A stretch of 64,000 nucleotides of DNA from Mycolicibacterium sp. (GTDB lineage: Bacteria; Actinomycetota; Actinomycetes; Mycobacteriales; Mycobacteriaceae), in the NCBI RefSeq assembly GCF_016462545.1, contig NZ_JAEMTA010000015.1, positions 33,221 to 97,220 of the forward strand. Direction: 5' to 3'. How positions within the stretch are numbered: the first letter of the stretch is position 1; every line of letters begins with the position of its first letter. Below, one piece after another: positions 1 through 8,662 of this stretch. The notes under the pieces were generated by a model. It searched no databases, was not told the DNA's origin, and saw only the letters and a list, made by a program, of their open reading frames with translations. Both the position numbers and the translations under genes were made by a program.

Positions 1-4
1 CTAT

Positions 5-25
5 ACTTAGATGTAACACCTAGGT
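5..25. promoter_or_regulatory. Imperfect inverted repeat, possible HxlR operator
   Basis: ACTTAGATGT at 5-14 faces ACACCTAGGT at 16-25, with 8 of 10 arm bases matching about a central base at 15. It lies about 35 bp before the start of the HxlR-type gene. HxlR proteins are dimeric winged-helix regulators that often bind such repeats near their own promoters. The assignment as an autoregulatory site is inference from position. Confidence 0.35.
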
Positions 26-59
26 CTAGTCTCAACAACCCAGCTGCGGAGTGATGTAC

Positions 60-557
60 ATGACAGTCCTGCAAGGGCCGCTCGCCGACCGTGACTCCTG
101 GTCCGCGGTGGGCCACTGCCCGATCGAGAAGACGATGGGGCTGGTGGGGACGAAGTCGGCGATGCTCATCATGCGCGAGGCGTACTACGGCACCACCCGG
201 TTCGACGACTTCGCCCGCCGCGTCGGGATCACCAAGGCCGCCACCTCGGCCCGGCTCGGCGAGCTCGTCGAGGCGGGGCTGCTCGCCAAGCAGCCGTACC
301 GGGAGCCGGGTCAGCGCAGCCGTGACGAGTACGTGCTGACCCAGGACGGGACCGCATTCATGCCCGTCGTGTGGGCGATGTTCGAATGGGGCAGAAGCCA
401 TTTCGGAGACACCCGGCTGCGGCTGTCACACCTGGGCTGCGGAGCCGAGGCGACGGTCGAGGTTCGCTGCGCCGACGGGCACGACGTGCCGCCAGACGAG
501 TTGGCGGTGCGGCTCGTCAGGCGAGCTGGTCGCGGAACTTCCTCGCCTGCCCCATGA
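60..557 (+). CDS. HxlR-family winged-helix transcriptional regulator
   Basis: This is a 165-residue DNA-binding regulator. The N-terminal part holds the HxlR signature: a Cys-Pro-Ile-Glu stretch, then MREAYYGTTRFDDFARRVGI and a helix-turn-helix reading TKAATSARLGELVEAGLL, followed by a wing. The C-terminus has a short Cys/His segment (HLGCGAE, VRCADGHDV) seen in a subgroup of the family. The start at 60 is chosen because GGAG at 48-51 sits eight bases before it; in-frame GTG 51 and ATG 54 overlap that site. The 3' end overlaps the convergent BtpA gene by 41 bp. Its target is unknown; the neighbouring sugar operon is a possible one. Confidence 0.82.
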   Translation: MTVLQGPLADRDSWSAVGHCPIEKTMGLVGTKSAMLIMREAYYGTTRFDDFARRVGITKAATSARLGELVEAGLLAKQPYREPGQRSRDEYVLTQDGTAFMPVVWAMFEWGRSHFGDTRLRLSHLGCGAEATVEVRCADGHDVPPDELAVRLVRRAGRGTSSPAP

Positions 558-1338
558 GCTCGGAAACCCTTGAGCGCGTGGCCTTGTTCTCGAAGACCCC
601 GCCCTCCTTGAAGTACGTGCCGACGATCGCACCGTCGGCGACGGCGAGTTGGTCGGCCACGTTCTCGGCCCGGACTCCCGTGTTGACGAACACGGGAACG
701 TCGCCTGCGGCGGACTTCACCACCCGCAGGGCCTCGGCATCGGTGGGCGATCCGGCCGTCGCACCCGACACGCAGATCGCATCGGGCAGCGTCGCGAAGA
801 CGGTCGTGCGGGTGATGGACGCCAGGTCGCGGGCCGCGAGGTACGTCGCGGACTCGGGGACGATGTTGAAGAACAGCTTCACGTCGGCGCCTCCGACGCG
901 GGCGCGGTGGCGTGCCACCTCGCCGACGTTGGTGTCCCAGAGGCCGAAGTCGCTGGCGTAGACGCCGGTGAAGATCTCGCGCACGAACTTCGCGCCGGTC
1001 GCCACGGCCAGGTCGATCGATGCCCGCCCGTCCCACAACACGTTGACGCCGTAGGGCACCTCGAAGGCCGGCAGCAGCTCGCCGATGATCCTGGCCATGC
1101 TGATGGCGGTGATCGGTTCGGTCTTGGTCAGATACGGCAGGCTGAACTCGTTGGACACCATCACGCCGTCGACTCCGCCAGCCTGCAGCTCGTCGAGTTC
1201 GGCCCGCGCCCTCTCGACCACGGCGGTGATGCCACCCGCGCTGTCGTACCCGGGATCGCCGGGCAGTGCGGAGAGGTGAAGCATGGCGATGACGGGCTTT
1301 CTGACGGTGAAGACCTCGTCGAGCCAGGTGGTGGTCAC
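517..1338 (-). CDS. BtpA/SgcQ family protein
   Basis: This 273-residue protein begins with a segment reading KPVIAMLHLSALPGDPGYD, typical of the BtpA family, a TIM-barrel family. Cyanobacterial BtpA affects photosystem I accumulation. Bacterial SgcQ is encoded in carbohydrate operons and has no firmly established reaction. Here it is the last gene of an ABC-transporter/kinase/dehydrogenase operon, 46 bp after the SDR gene, so a role in the same sugar or nucleoside-like catabolic route is likely. The start is GTG with AAAGG upstream. The family call is firm, the function is not. Confidence 0.82.
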   Translation of the reverse strand: MTTTWLDEVFTVRKPVIAMLHLSALPGDPGYDSAGGITAVVERARAELDELQAGGVDGVMVSNEFSLPYLTKTEPITAISMARIIGELLPAFEVPYGVNVLWDGRASIDLAVATGAKFVREIFTGVYASDFGLWDTNVGEVARHRARVGGADVKLFFNIVPESATYLAARDLASITRTTVFATLPDAICVSGATAGSPTDAEALRVVKSAAGDVPVFVNTGVRAENVADQLAVADGAIVGTYFKEGGVFENKATRSRVSELMGQARKFRDQLA

Positions 1339-1384
1339 GTATGTGCCTTTCTCGGTTGTGTTGTCGCAGTGGTGATGTCGAGGG

Positions 1385-2158
1385 TCAGTCCATGTAAGCG
1401 CCGCCGTTGACGGCCAGCGCCTCGCCGGTGATGAAGCGAGCGTCGTCCGAGAGGAGGAAGGCGACCGACCTCGCCACGTCCTCGGGCTGTTCGAGTCGCC
1501 GCAGCGGGGTGTCGTCGATCATCATGGCGCGGACGCCGTCCGTCGTGGTGCCACGCAATTGGGCTTCCCACTCGAGCTCCCTTGACTGCATCGGTGTTTC
1601 GACATATCCCGGGCAGACGCAGTTGACGGTGATGCCGTGTTCGCCGAGTTCGTAGGCCATCGCCTGGGTGAGGCCGACGACCCCGAACTTGGACGCCACG
1701 TAGTCGGCGAGGAAGGGCACCCGGCCCTGCTTGCCGGCCATCGACGCGGTGTTGACTATCGCGCCCCGCGTGCTGCTGCGCACCATGGCCCTGGCCGCGG
1801 CCTGACCGCACACGAAGACGCCCTTGAGGTTGACGTCCATCGTCTGGTCGTACCGCGCGATGGGTGCCTCGAGAAAGCTGTGCATGAACGAGATTCCGGC
1901 GTTGCTGACCCAGGCATCGAGACCCAGCCGATCGGTCACGTCGTAGGCGATGGTGGCCGCGTCGGTCGGCGAACTGACGTTCAGCACGGCTGCCTCGTGC
2001 CGGATTCCGGTCTCCGCTGGCAGCGACGCGGCGACGGAACGAGCGGCGTCGCCATCGATGTCGGTGACCACCACTTGCCAGGACCGTTCGGCAAGAGTCG
2101 TCGCGATCGCACGCCCTATCCCCGAACCCGCGCCGGTGACCACAACTGTCTTCGTCAT
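1385..2158 (-). CDS. SDR family NAD(P)-dependent oxidoreductase
   Basis: A 257-residue classical short-chain dehydrogenase/reductase. The Rossmann cofactor motif GAGSGIGRAIA is at residues 8-18, the NAG motif is present (VSNAGIS), and the active site reads NTASMAGK followed by YVASK (Tyr-x-x-x-Lys). The C-terminus keeps the ITGEALAVNGGAY substrate-loop/strand region. An Asp in the VTDIDGD segment after the second strand suggests NAD(H) preference. Its ATG overlaps the stop of the ABC ATPase gene (ATGA), so the two are translationally coupled. It probably oxidises the imported polyol or sugar, or an intermediate after phosphorylation; the substrate cannot be read from sequence. Confidence 0.9.
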   Translation of the reverse strand: MTKTVVVTGAGSGIGRAIATTLAERSWQVVVTDIDGDAARSVAASLPAETGIRHEAAVLNVSSPTDAATIAYDVTDRLGLDAWVSNAGISFMHSFLEAPIARYDQTMDVNLKGVFVCGQAAARAMVRSSTRGAIVNTASMAGKQGRVPFLADYVASKFGVVGLTQAMAYELGEHGITVNCVCPGYVETPMQSRELEWEAQLRGTTTDGVRAMMIDDTPLRRLEQPEDVARSVAFLLSDDARFITGEALAVNGGAYMD

Positions 2159-3255
2159 GTGTGAACTCGGTTCCCATCGCTCGTGTCTTCTTGGCCGGTG
2201 CCGACGATGCGTCGGCCCGTGTGGTGGTCGAAGACGTGGACGGCGCCGGGCCTGGCGGACAACGAGACCCTGGCGCCCTCGGTGATTCCGGACATCCGGG
2301 CGGATTCGACGACGCTGGTCAACACCAGACCCCTTGCGTCGATCGTGACGATCGCCCGAGGCCCGAGCAACTCGATCAGCTTCACCGTGGCGTCACCGTC
2401 TTCCGTCGCGGTGGGTATCAGGTCGTCGGGTCGGACCCCGAGGGTGACGGCGCCGCGGGCAATTCCCTGGTCGACGGTGATCGTGAAACCGTTTGGCAGC
2501 GTGAACGTCTCGCCGGTGAGCTCGCCGTCGACCAGGTTCATCTTCGGGCTTCCGACGAACGCGGCGACGAAGGTGTCCAGCGGTGCGTCGTAGACCTCCA
2601 GCGGAGTGCCCACCTGTGCGGCGCGCCCGTCACGCATGACCACCATCCGGTCGGAGAGCGTCATCGCCTCCTCCTGGTCGTGCGTGACGTACAGGCAGGT
2701 GATGCCGAGCCGACGCTGAATCTGCAGCAATTCGGTTCGGGTTTCGACGCGAAGCTTGGCGTCGAGATTGCTCAGCGGTTCATCGAACAGGAAGACCGAC
2801 GGTTCGCGGATGATGGCCCGACCGATCGCCACCCGCTGCTGCTGACCGCCGCTGAGATCCTTCGGCTTGCGTGACGACATCTTCTCGAGACCGAGCGACT
2901 CGGCCACGGCATCGGCCCGCGAAAGCGCTTGGGAGCGGGACACCTTCGCGGCACGCAGCGGGAACGCGATGTTCTCCCGCACACTGAGATGCGGGTAGAG
3001 CGCGTAGTTCTGAAAGACCATGGCCACGTCGCGATCTCGCGGCTGCAGCTGGGTCACGTCGCGGTCGCCGATCGTAATGGTGCCCGAGGTGACCGATTCC
3101 AGGCCTGCGAGCATGCGCAACGAGGTCGACTTTCCGCATCCGGACGGACCGACGAGTACGGTGAACGACCCGTCGGGCAGCTCGAGGTTCAGGTCGCTGA
3201 CGACGGAGATCGGCCCGTAGGCCTTGTTGACGTCTGAGAATCGAACGGTTGCCAT
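2155..3255 (-). CDS. Sugar ABC transporter ATP-binding protein (MalK/UgpC type)
   Basis: The 366-residue ATPase energises the two permeases encoded just upstream. Visible motifs: Walker A GPSGCGKST at 36-44, Q-loop QNYALYPHLS, signature LSGGQQQRVAIGRA, Walker B VFLFDEPLSNLD and H-loop YVTHDQEEAM. The roughly 120 residues after the nucleotide-binding domain form the MalK-like C-terminal domain (TOBE type), containing GVRPDDL. Length and architecture match the CUT1 subfamily of carbohydrate importers. It lies 21 bp after the second permease and overlaps the SDR gene by 4 bp. Importers of this subfamily use a lipoprotein binding protein, which is present in the operon. Confidence 0.94.
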   Translation of the reverse strand: MATVRFSDVNKAYGPISVVSDLNLELPDGSFTVLVGPSGCGKSTSLRMLAGLESVTSGTITIGDRDVTQLQPRDRDVAMVFQNYALYPHLSVRENIAFPLRAAKVSRSQALSRADAVAESLGLEKMSSRKPKDLSGGQQQRVAIGRAIIREPSVFLFDEPLSNLDAKLRVETRTELLQIQRRLGITCLYVTHDQEEAMTLSDRMVVMRDGRAAQVGTPLEVYDAPLDTFVAAFVGSPKMNLVDGELTGETFTLPNGFTITVDQGIARGAVTLGVRPDDLIPTATEDGDATVKLIELLGPRAIVTIDARGLVLTSVVESARMSGITEGARVSLSARPGAVHVFDHHTGRRIVGTGQEDTSDGNRVHT

Positions 3256-3276
3256 GGATGCTGTGTGACCTACCTT

Positions 3277-4092
3277 CTAGAACTTCACCGCGCCACCGCT
3301 GATGCCCTGCACCAGCCTGCGCTGAATGAAGAAGCTCGCGATGACGACGGGGACGACGGCGATCAGGATGGCGGCGCTCATCGAGCCGATCTGCACGCCG
3401 CGGAACGTGTTGAAGCCGGCGATCGCGACCGGAAGGATCGCCGCCTTGCCGGGAGCGAGAATCAGGCCGTAGAACAGGTCGTTCCACGACAGGGTGAACC
3501 CGAAGATGGCCGCGGCGCCCATGCCGGGGAACACCTGGGGGAGGACGACCAGCCGGAAGGCCTGGAAGCGGGTGAAGCCGTCGACCAGGGCCTGCTCCTC
3601 GAGCGACCGTGGGACGGCCTCGAAGAACCCGATCAAGAACCAGGTCACCACTGGCAGAACGAAACTCAGGTGCGCGAAGATCACCGGCACCAGGGTGTCG
3701 TTGAGCCGCAGGGCGTAGGCCATCGTCAGAAACGGGAAGACCAGGACGGCGGGCGGAAGCACCTGCGCGGCAAGCATTCCGAACCGGGTGAGGGTACCGC
3801 CCGCCCGGAAGCGGGCGATGGCATAGGCGCCCATGCCGCCAACCACGATGCTGATGCCGACGGTCACGAGCGCGACGACGGCACTGCGGCCGGCCGCCTC
3901 GAGAATCCCCGACGACAGCACGTTGCGCCAGGCGGCCAGCGTGGGGGTGAAGGACACCAGGAACGGATCGTCGAGTTGTTGGGGGCTCTTGAGGCTCGCC
4001 AGCGCGATCCACGCCACCGGGAAGAGCACCGAGATGCCAGCCGCCCAGAGCAGGGCCACGCGGCAGATGGTCAGTGCGCGGGAACTTCTCAT
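3277..4092 (-). CDS. Carbohydrate ABC transporter permease (MalG type)
   Basis: This 271-residue inner-membrane permease starts at ATG 4092 inside the stop codon of the preceding permease gene (ATGA overlap). The frame stays open much further upstream, but that extension is in shadow of the first permease. Six hydrophobic segments are visible. The conserved EAA loop that docks on the ATPase reads EEQALVDGFTRFQAFRLVVL. The second half includes AAIFGFTLSWNDLFYGL, typical of MalG-like CUT1 permeases. It forms the channel as a heterodimer with the 4089-4949 product. Confidence 0.92.
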   Translation of the reverse strand: MRSSRALTICRVALLWAAGISVLFPVAWIALASLKSPQQLDDPFLVSFTPTLAAWRNVLSSGILEAAGRSAVVALVTVGISIVVGGMGAYAIARFRAGGTLTRFGMLAAQVLPPAVLVFPFLTMAYALRLNDTLVPVIFAHLSFVLPVVTWFLIGFFEAVPRSLEEQALVDGFTRFQAFRLVVLPQVFPGMGAAAIFGFTLSWNDLFYGLILAPGKAAILPVAIAGFNTFRGVQIGSMSAAILIAVVPVVIASFFIQRRLVQGISGGAVKF

Positions 4093-4949
4093 GACTGCTT
4101 GGCCCTCTCCATGCGGCGGAAGGCGATCACGATGATCGTGAGCACCACCACCAGCACGACGAACGCCATCGACGAGGCCGATCCGAGCCGGAAGAACTGG
4201 ATTCCGGTCTGGTACACGAAGTACTGCAAGGTCTGCGTTTCGGTGCCCGGTCCGCCGCGGGTAGTGGCGAAGACGTACTCGAAGACCTTCATGGCGTCCA
4301 GACAGCGCAGCAGGATCGCCACCACGAGCACCGGCGCCAGCAATGGCAACGTCACCCTGCGCAACACGTACCAACCGCCGGCACCGTCGACCCTGGCTGC
4401 CTCGAGCGGTTCCTTGGGGATGGATTCGAGGCCGGCGAGCAACAGCAACACCATGAACGGCGTCCACTGCCATACATCGATGAAGGCCAACGTGAACAGG
4501 GCGCGGCCGGGGCCGAAGAAGTCGTAGTCGAGACCGACCGCGTGCAGCAGATGGGGGATGGCACCGATCTGATCGTTGAGCAGAAATCGGAAGATCAGAC
4601 CGACGGCGATCGGCGTGATGAACATCGGCGCCAGCAACATCGACCGCGTGAGATCGCTTGCCCAGCGCTGTTTCTGCAGCGACAGGGCGAGGGCGAGACC
4701 CAGAAGCAGTTCCAGCCCGACCGCGACGCCGACGAAGATCGCGGTCGTGCCGAATGCCTCCCAGAACGCCGCATCGGTCAGGGTCGCGACGTAGTTGTCC
4801 ACACCGACCAGGGTCGGCGCGCCGCGGCTGGTCAGCTTGTAGTCGGTGATGCTCAGGTAGAACGCATAGCCGAGAGGGAAACCGACCACCCCGACGAAGA
4901 GTGCGACGAGGGGGGCGACCATCCCGTGTTTGAACGTCACGGTGGTCAT
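4089..4949 (-). CDS. Carbohydrate ABC transporter permease (MalF type)
   Basis: A 286-residue six-helix permease of the CUT1 sugar importer family. The N-terminal helix is followed by SITDYKLTSRG, a typical periplasmic entry loop. The EAA cytoplasmic loop reads EPLEAARVDGAGGWYVLRRV and precedes a Pro-rich helix. The C-terminal helix is rich in Val and Ile. The gene follows the solute-binding-protein gene after 53 bp containing a 9-bp hairpin, and overlaps the next permease by 4 bp. The two permeases form the transmembrane heterodimer. Confidence 0.92.
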   Translation of the reverse strand: MTTVTFKHGMVAPLVALFVGVVGFPLGYAFYLSITDYKLTSRGAPTLVGVDNYVATLTDAAFWEAFGTTAIFVGVAVGLELLLGLALALSLQKQRWASDLTRSMLLAPMFITPIAVGLIFRFLLNDQIGAIPHLLHAVGLDYDFFGPGRALFTLAFIDVWQWTPFMVLLLLAGLESIPKEPLEAARVDGAGGWYVLRRVTLPLLAPVLVVAILLRCLDAMKVFEYVFATTRGGPGTETQTLQYFVYQTGIQFFRLGSASSMAFVVLVVVLTIIVIAFRRMERAKQS

Positions 4950-4981
4950 CGCTCCTTTCGTGGGGTGGTCGGTCTCGTGCG

Positions 4982-5008
4982 GGCTAGCCCCGGGGGGACG
5001 GGCTAGCC
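4982..5008 (-). promoter_or_regulatory. Intercistronic hairpin after the solute-binding-protein gene
   Basis: GGCTAGCCC at 4982-4990 and GGGCTAGCC at 5000-5008 are perfectly complementary, with a nine-base C-rich/G-rich loop. The right arm includes the TAG stop of the binding-protein gene. No T-run follows, so it is unlikely to be a full terminator. Stable hairpins at this place in other sugar ABC operons protect the upstream transcript and lower permease expression relative to the binding protein. That role here is inference. Confidence 0.5.
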
Positions 5009-6334
5009 TTGGATCTTCTCGGCCGCCGCCTGCGCGGCGGCCAGGGCGTCGTCGACGCTCTTGGTTCCCGCGACGGCCTCGTTGAGTTCTGTTCCGACGG
5101 CTTGGATCATCTCCTCGCCGCTGGGTCCCTGGCTCAGCGGCGCCGCGTTGCCCAGCATCTGCTCGACCGTCTTGTAGTAGTCGGCGCCGAGCGGTCCCTT
5201 CAGCACGGCCGGGTCCTGCAGGGTGCTCTGTCGGATTGCCGCGCCACCCTTCTCGGTGCGCTGCACGTCATGCACCTTGGAGGTGAGCCACGACGCGAAT
5301 GCCCATGCGGCGTCCGAAGATCCGGAGTTGGTCGGGATCGCCCAACTCCACGAGCCCAGCACCTGCTTCCCGCCGGGGATCGGGGCCAGCTTGAACTTGC
5401 CCGCCGATGGTCCCGAGCCGGGTTCGTTGAGCGCGGGGAGATTCCAGTTGTAGCTGATCATCGACGCGGCCTGATCACTGGACACCGATCGGAACGCTTC
5501 GTCGAACGCCCAGTTGAGGCTATTCGGCGGGGCCGCAGTCTTGTACGTGTCGATGTAGGCGTTGAGGGCCTGCTTGGCCTGCGGGGTGTTCAGCGTGGGC
5601 TTGCCGTCCGGGCCGTAGATCGAACCGCCCGCGGCGAACAACCAGTTGCCCCACTCCTCGAAGATCTTGTAACCCCGCTGCGGCTGCATCGCAATACCGG
5701 CACGATCGCCGACCTTCAAGGCCTTCGACGTGCTGACCAACTCGTCGAGGTTCTTGGGCACCTCCAACTTGGCCTGGGCCAGGGCGTCGGTGTTGTAGAG
5801 GTAGCCGAGCGCATAGTTGTAGAACGGCACGCCGTAGCGCACCCCGTCGACGGTGGCGATGTCGGTCAGCGGCTTGAAGAAGTCGGCGTAGTCGTAGTTG
5901 GGCGTGCTGTCGATGCGAGAGTCCAACGGCTGCAGGAACTTCGCCTTCGCGAAGTCGACCATCCACGGGTTGTCGACGATGATCAGGTCGTAGGTGGGGG
6001 AGGACGACTGGAAGGACGACACCAGCTTGTCGCGCATCTGGTCGTAGGTCAGCGTCTCGATGTCGACCTTGACGCCGGGATACTCCTTGTTGAACTCGGG
6101 CACCATCGACTTGACGACGTCGGTGTCGGGGACGTTCTCCATGAGGATTCGGACGGTCCCCGAGACGTCCTTGGCGACGTCACCGGTGCCCGTCGCCTGG
6201 GCTTGTTCGGGGCCACCGCTGCCCGCACAGGCACTGATGAACAGTGCGAGCACGGCCAGGAGTACGACGATCGGCGCACTGAGGAACCGCCGCCTCCGCC
6301 GGGTCCCGGTGTGGATGTTTCGCGTGAACCTCAT
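5003..6334 (-). CDS. ABC transporter extracellular solute-binding lipoprotein (family 1)
   Basis: A 443-residue sugar-binding protein. The N-terminus has a basic stretch (residues 11-16), a hydrophobic segment and a lipobox LFISAC with the modified Cys at 36, so it should be exported and anchored to the outer face of the membrane. The mature part starts with a Gly/Ala linker, and TGTVRI-like strands and a DLIIVDNPWMVDFA segment are typical of cluster 1 carbohydrate-binding proteins. It delivers substrate to the two permeases encoded downstream. It follows the kinase gene by only 16 bp. The bound sugar cannot be read from sequence. Confidence 0.92.
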   Translation of the reverse strand: MRFTRNIHTGTRRRRRFLSAPIVVLLAVLALFISACAGSGGPEQAQATGTGDVAKDVSGTVRILMENVPDTDVVKSMVPEFNKEYPGVKVDIETLTYDQMRDKLVSSFQSSSPTYDLIIVDNPWMVDFAKAKFLQPLDSRIDSTPNYDYADFFKPLTDIATVDGVRYGVPFYNYALGYLYNTDALAQAKLEVPKNLDELVSTSKALKVGDRAGIAMQPQRGYKIFEEWGNWLFAAGGSIYGPDGKPTLNTPQAKQALNAYIDTYKTAAPPNSLNWAFDEAFRSVSSDQAASMISYNWNLPALNEPGSGPSAGKFKLAPIPGGKQVLGSWSWAIPTNSGSSDAAWAFASWLTSKVHDVQRTEKGGAAIRQSTLQDPAVLKGPLGADYYKTVEQMLGNAAPLSQGPSGEEMIQAVGTELNEAVAGTKSVDDALAAAQAAAEKIQG

Positions 6335-6350
6335 TGCGACACGATTCCCT

Positions 6351-7847
6351 TCACTTGTCGGATCCTTCTCGGGTACTTCTTGTCATCGCATGGGATGTCG
6401 GCGCGACCGCCGAGCCGAGGTCGCGCCAGTTCTGGTAGGCATCGTCGTATCGCGCTCGTCGGCTCGGATCGGGGACGACCGGCGGATCGAGCGTGACGAA
6501 GCGGGCGGCGTCGGACCAGTCGCCGAGCGCGCCGACACCGATCGCAGCGATCACCGCCGCACCGAGGGAGGCGCCGGGGTGGCCTCGTACGGGCCGCATC
6601 TCGATACCGAGGACGTCGGCGTGGATCTGCTTCCACAGCGTCGACCTCGACCCGCCGTTGGTGATCATCACGCGTCGCGGGGGAATGCCGATGTCGGTGA
6701 AGACGTCGACGTGATGACGGAACCCGAACGCAATGGCCTCCAACACCGAGCGATACAGGTCTGCCCGGGTATGCCCGAGGTGCATGCCGGCAAAGGCGCC
6801 GCGAAGGTCGGGATCGTGCAGCGGGCTCTTCTCGCCGAGAAAGTAGGGCAGACACAGAACCTCGGCCGGGGCGCACGTGGCGGCCTCGTCGTCGAGTCCG
6901 GTCAGCTCGACACCACCGATCAGAGCCTGGAACCAGCGGATCAGGCTGCCGCTGGTGGCCATGCAGCCATTCGGCAGCCAGTGTCCGGGAACCGGGTGGG
7001 CGTCGAGGTACAGCCTTTCGTCGACCACCCGGGTGTCGCTTGCGACGAGGATGTCGCCGGCGCCGCCGAGTTTGACGAGTGCATCGCCCGGTGCGTTGAC
7101 GCCCGCCGCGAACGCCGACAGGACGTGGTCGGCGCCCCCGACGATCAGCGCGGTGCCGGCCGACAGACCGGTGGATTCGGCTGCCGCCCTGCTCAATTCG
7201 CCGACCTGGGTGCCGGGAGTGCGGACGGGGGCGAGGGTGCGGGTGTCCAGACCCGCGGCGGTGATCACTGCCGTCGCGACGTCACCGTCGATGGTGAAGA
7301 GCCCCGACTCGAGTGCCCAGTTCTGTTCGACGTGAACGTCGGCACCCAGGGCGGTCAAGAGCCAGTCGTAGGAGCCGACGTAGTGCGCCGTGCGGTCGTA
7401 CACCGCCGGTTCGTGCGTGCGCAGCCAGACGGTCGTCGGTGCCACCGACTGCTGGGTGAGCGCCGAACCCGTCATCGTGACGAGGTCGACCCCAGACAAG
7501 TCCACGGCCAGCTCGGCGACCTCGCGGTGTGCCCTGGCATCGTTCTGCAGGATGGCATGGCGCAACGGTCGGCCGCGCTCATCGACGGGCACCACCGCCG
7601 GAACCATGCCCGATACCGCCACGGCGCAGATGTCACGAGCAGGAATGTCATTGGTGGCGAGGATCTCTCGGATGGACTCGACGACGTTGCGATGCCACTG
7701 GGCCGTATCGGCCTCGGCGAATCCCGGGTGCGGGGAGTGCAGTGCCGTGTCCCGCGCGGCCTGGGCGACGATGCCGCGTTCGGTGTCGAACAGCACGGTC
7801 TTGGTTCCCGTGGTGCCGACGTCGATGCCGATGGTGTGGGGGCTCAC
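6351..7847 (-). CDS. FGGY-family carbohydrate kinase (xylulokinase-like)
   Basis: This 498-residue protein has the two-domain FGGY fold. The N-terminal phosphate-binding motif reads IGIDVGTTGTKTVLFD and a second ATP-binding motif reads ITNGGSRSTLWKQIHADVLG near residue 390. Family members phosphorylate sugars or polyols such as xylulose, ribulose, glycerol or erythritol; which one applies here is not evident. The GTG start overlaps the stop of the DeoR gene (GTGA), so the two are coupled. Being second in the operon, it would phosphorylate the imported substrate, which often serves as the DeoR inducer. Confidence 0.9.
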   Translation of the reverse strand: MSPHTIGIDVGTTGTKTVLFDTERGIVAQAARDTALHSPHPGFAEADTAQWHRNVVESIREILATNDIPARDICAVAVSGMVPAVVPVDERGRPLRHAILQNDARAHREVAELAVDLSGVDLVTMTGSALTQQSVAPTTVWLRTHEPAVYDRTAHYVGSYDWLLTALGADVHVEQNWALESGLFTIDGDVATAVITAAGLDTRTLAPVRTPGTQVGELSRAAAESTGLSAGTALIVGGADHVLSAFAAGVNAPGDALVKLGGAGDILVASDTRVVDERLYLDAHPVPGHWLPNGCMATSGSLIRWFQALIGGVELTGLDDEAATCAPAEVLCLPYFLGEKSPLHDPDLRGAFAGMHLGHTRADLYRSVLEAIAFGFRHHVDVFTDIGIPPRRVMITNGGSRSTLWKQIHADVLGIEMRPVRGHPGASLGAAVIAAIGVGALGDWSDAARFVTLDPPVVPDPSRRARYDDAYQNWRDLGSAVAPTSHAMTRSTREGSDK

Positions 7848-8644
7848 GGCGTCGTCGCCTCGCCTGCCGAATCGATGCCGGCTACGCAGATGACGTCGAC
7901 GCCCGCCTCGCGCGCCGCGACCAGGCTCGGGTGCGCGGGGTCGCCGTCGGTGATGATCACGTGGATCTCGCCGAGGGCGGCGATGCTGGTGAACGTGACC
8001 CGGCCGAGCTTGCTGCGGTCTGCGGCGACGATCACGCGGTCGGCACGCTTGCTCGCCGCGCGCTTCACCCGGCTGTCGGCCTGGTGGTAGTCGGAGATGC
8101 CGCGATTGCCGTCGATGCCGGCCACACCCATCACGAACGTGTCGCAGTTGTAGTGGGCCAGGGTGTCCTCGGCGGCCGGACCGATCAGGCTGAGCTCGCC
8201 GGGTCGCAGTTCGCCGCCGGTGAGCACGACGGTGGTGTCGGCCTCGTCGATCAACTCCAGCGCGGCGAGCACGCTGGGGGTCAGCACCGTGAGGCCCAGG
8301 CGCCGTCCCCGAAGGGACTGCGCGACGGCGAGGGCGGTGCTGCCCGAGTCGAGGATGAGGGTTTCACCGGGGCCGATCAGGTCGGCCACCGCGTCGGCGA
8401 TGTGGCGCTTCTCCTCTGCGGCGTCGGCCACCCTCGTCGCGAACGACGGCTCGTTGTCCTTGCCCTTGAGTGCGATCGCTCCACCGACGACCCGCCGGAC
8501 CACGCCGAGCGTCTCCAAGGCCTCCATGTCGCGTCGGATGGTCATCTCGGACACGTCGAATTCGGCAGCGAGGGCGCCATAGCCCACTTCGCGCTCGACG
8601 CGGACGCGCTCTTCGATGCGGTCCCGACGCTCCTTGGCATCCAT
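7844..8644 (-). CDS. DeoR/GlpR-family transcriptional repressor
   Basis: A 266-residue regulator from ATG 8644; GTG 8656 would add four residues. The N-terminal winged helix-turn-helix is clear (YGALAAEFDVSEMTIRRDME, then LGVVRRVVGGAI). The C-terminal DeoR sensor domain has ILDSGSTALAVAQSL and an MGVAGIDGNRGISDYH segment, which bind phosphorylated sugars in this family. It is the first gene of the minus-strand catabolic operon and overlaps the kinase gene. Two matching 15-bp motifs upstream make autoregulation of the whole operon likely. Confidence 0.92.
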   Translation of the reverse strand: MDAKERRDRIEERVRVEREVGYGALAAEFDVSEMTIRRDMEALETLGVVRRVVGGAIALKGKDNEPSFATRVADAAEEKRHIADAVADLIGPGETLILDSGSTALAVAQSLRGRRLGLTVLTPSVLAALELIDEADTTVVLTGGELRPGELSLIGPAAEDTLAHYNCDTFVMGVAGIDGNRGISDYHQADSRVKRAASKRADRVIVAADRSKLGRVTFTSIAALGEIHVIITDGDPAHPSLVAAREAGVDVICVAGIDSAGEATTP

Positions 8645-8662
8645 GCTCAAGCCCACTCTTCA

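Noticed and set aside
2780..4012. 410-codon minus-strand frame overlapping permease and ATPase genes
   Set aside because: Arg/Pro/Gly-rich translation out of frame with two clear ABC transporter genes on the same strand.
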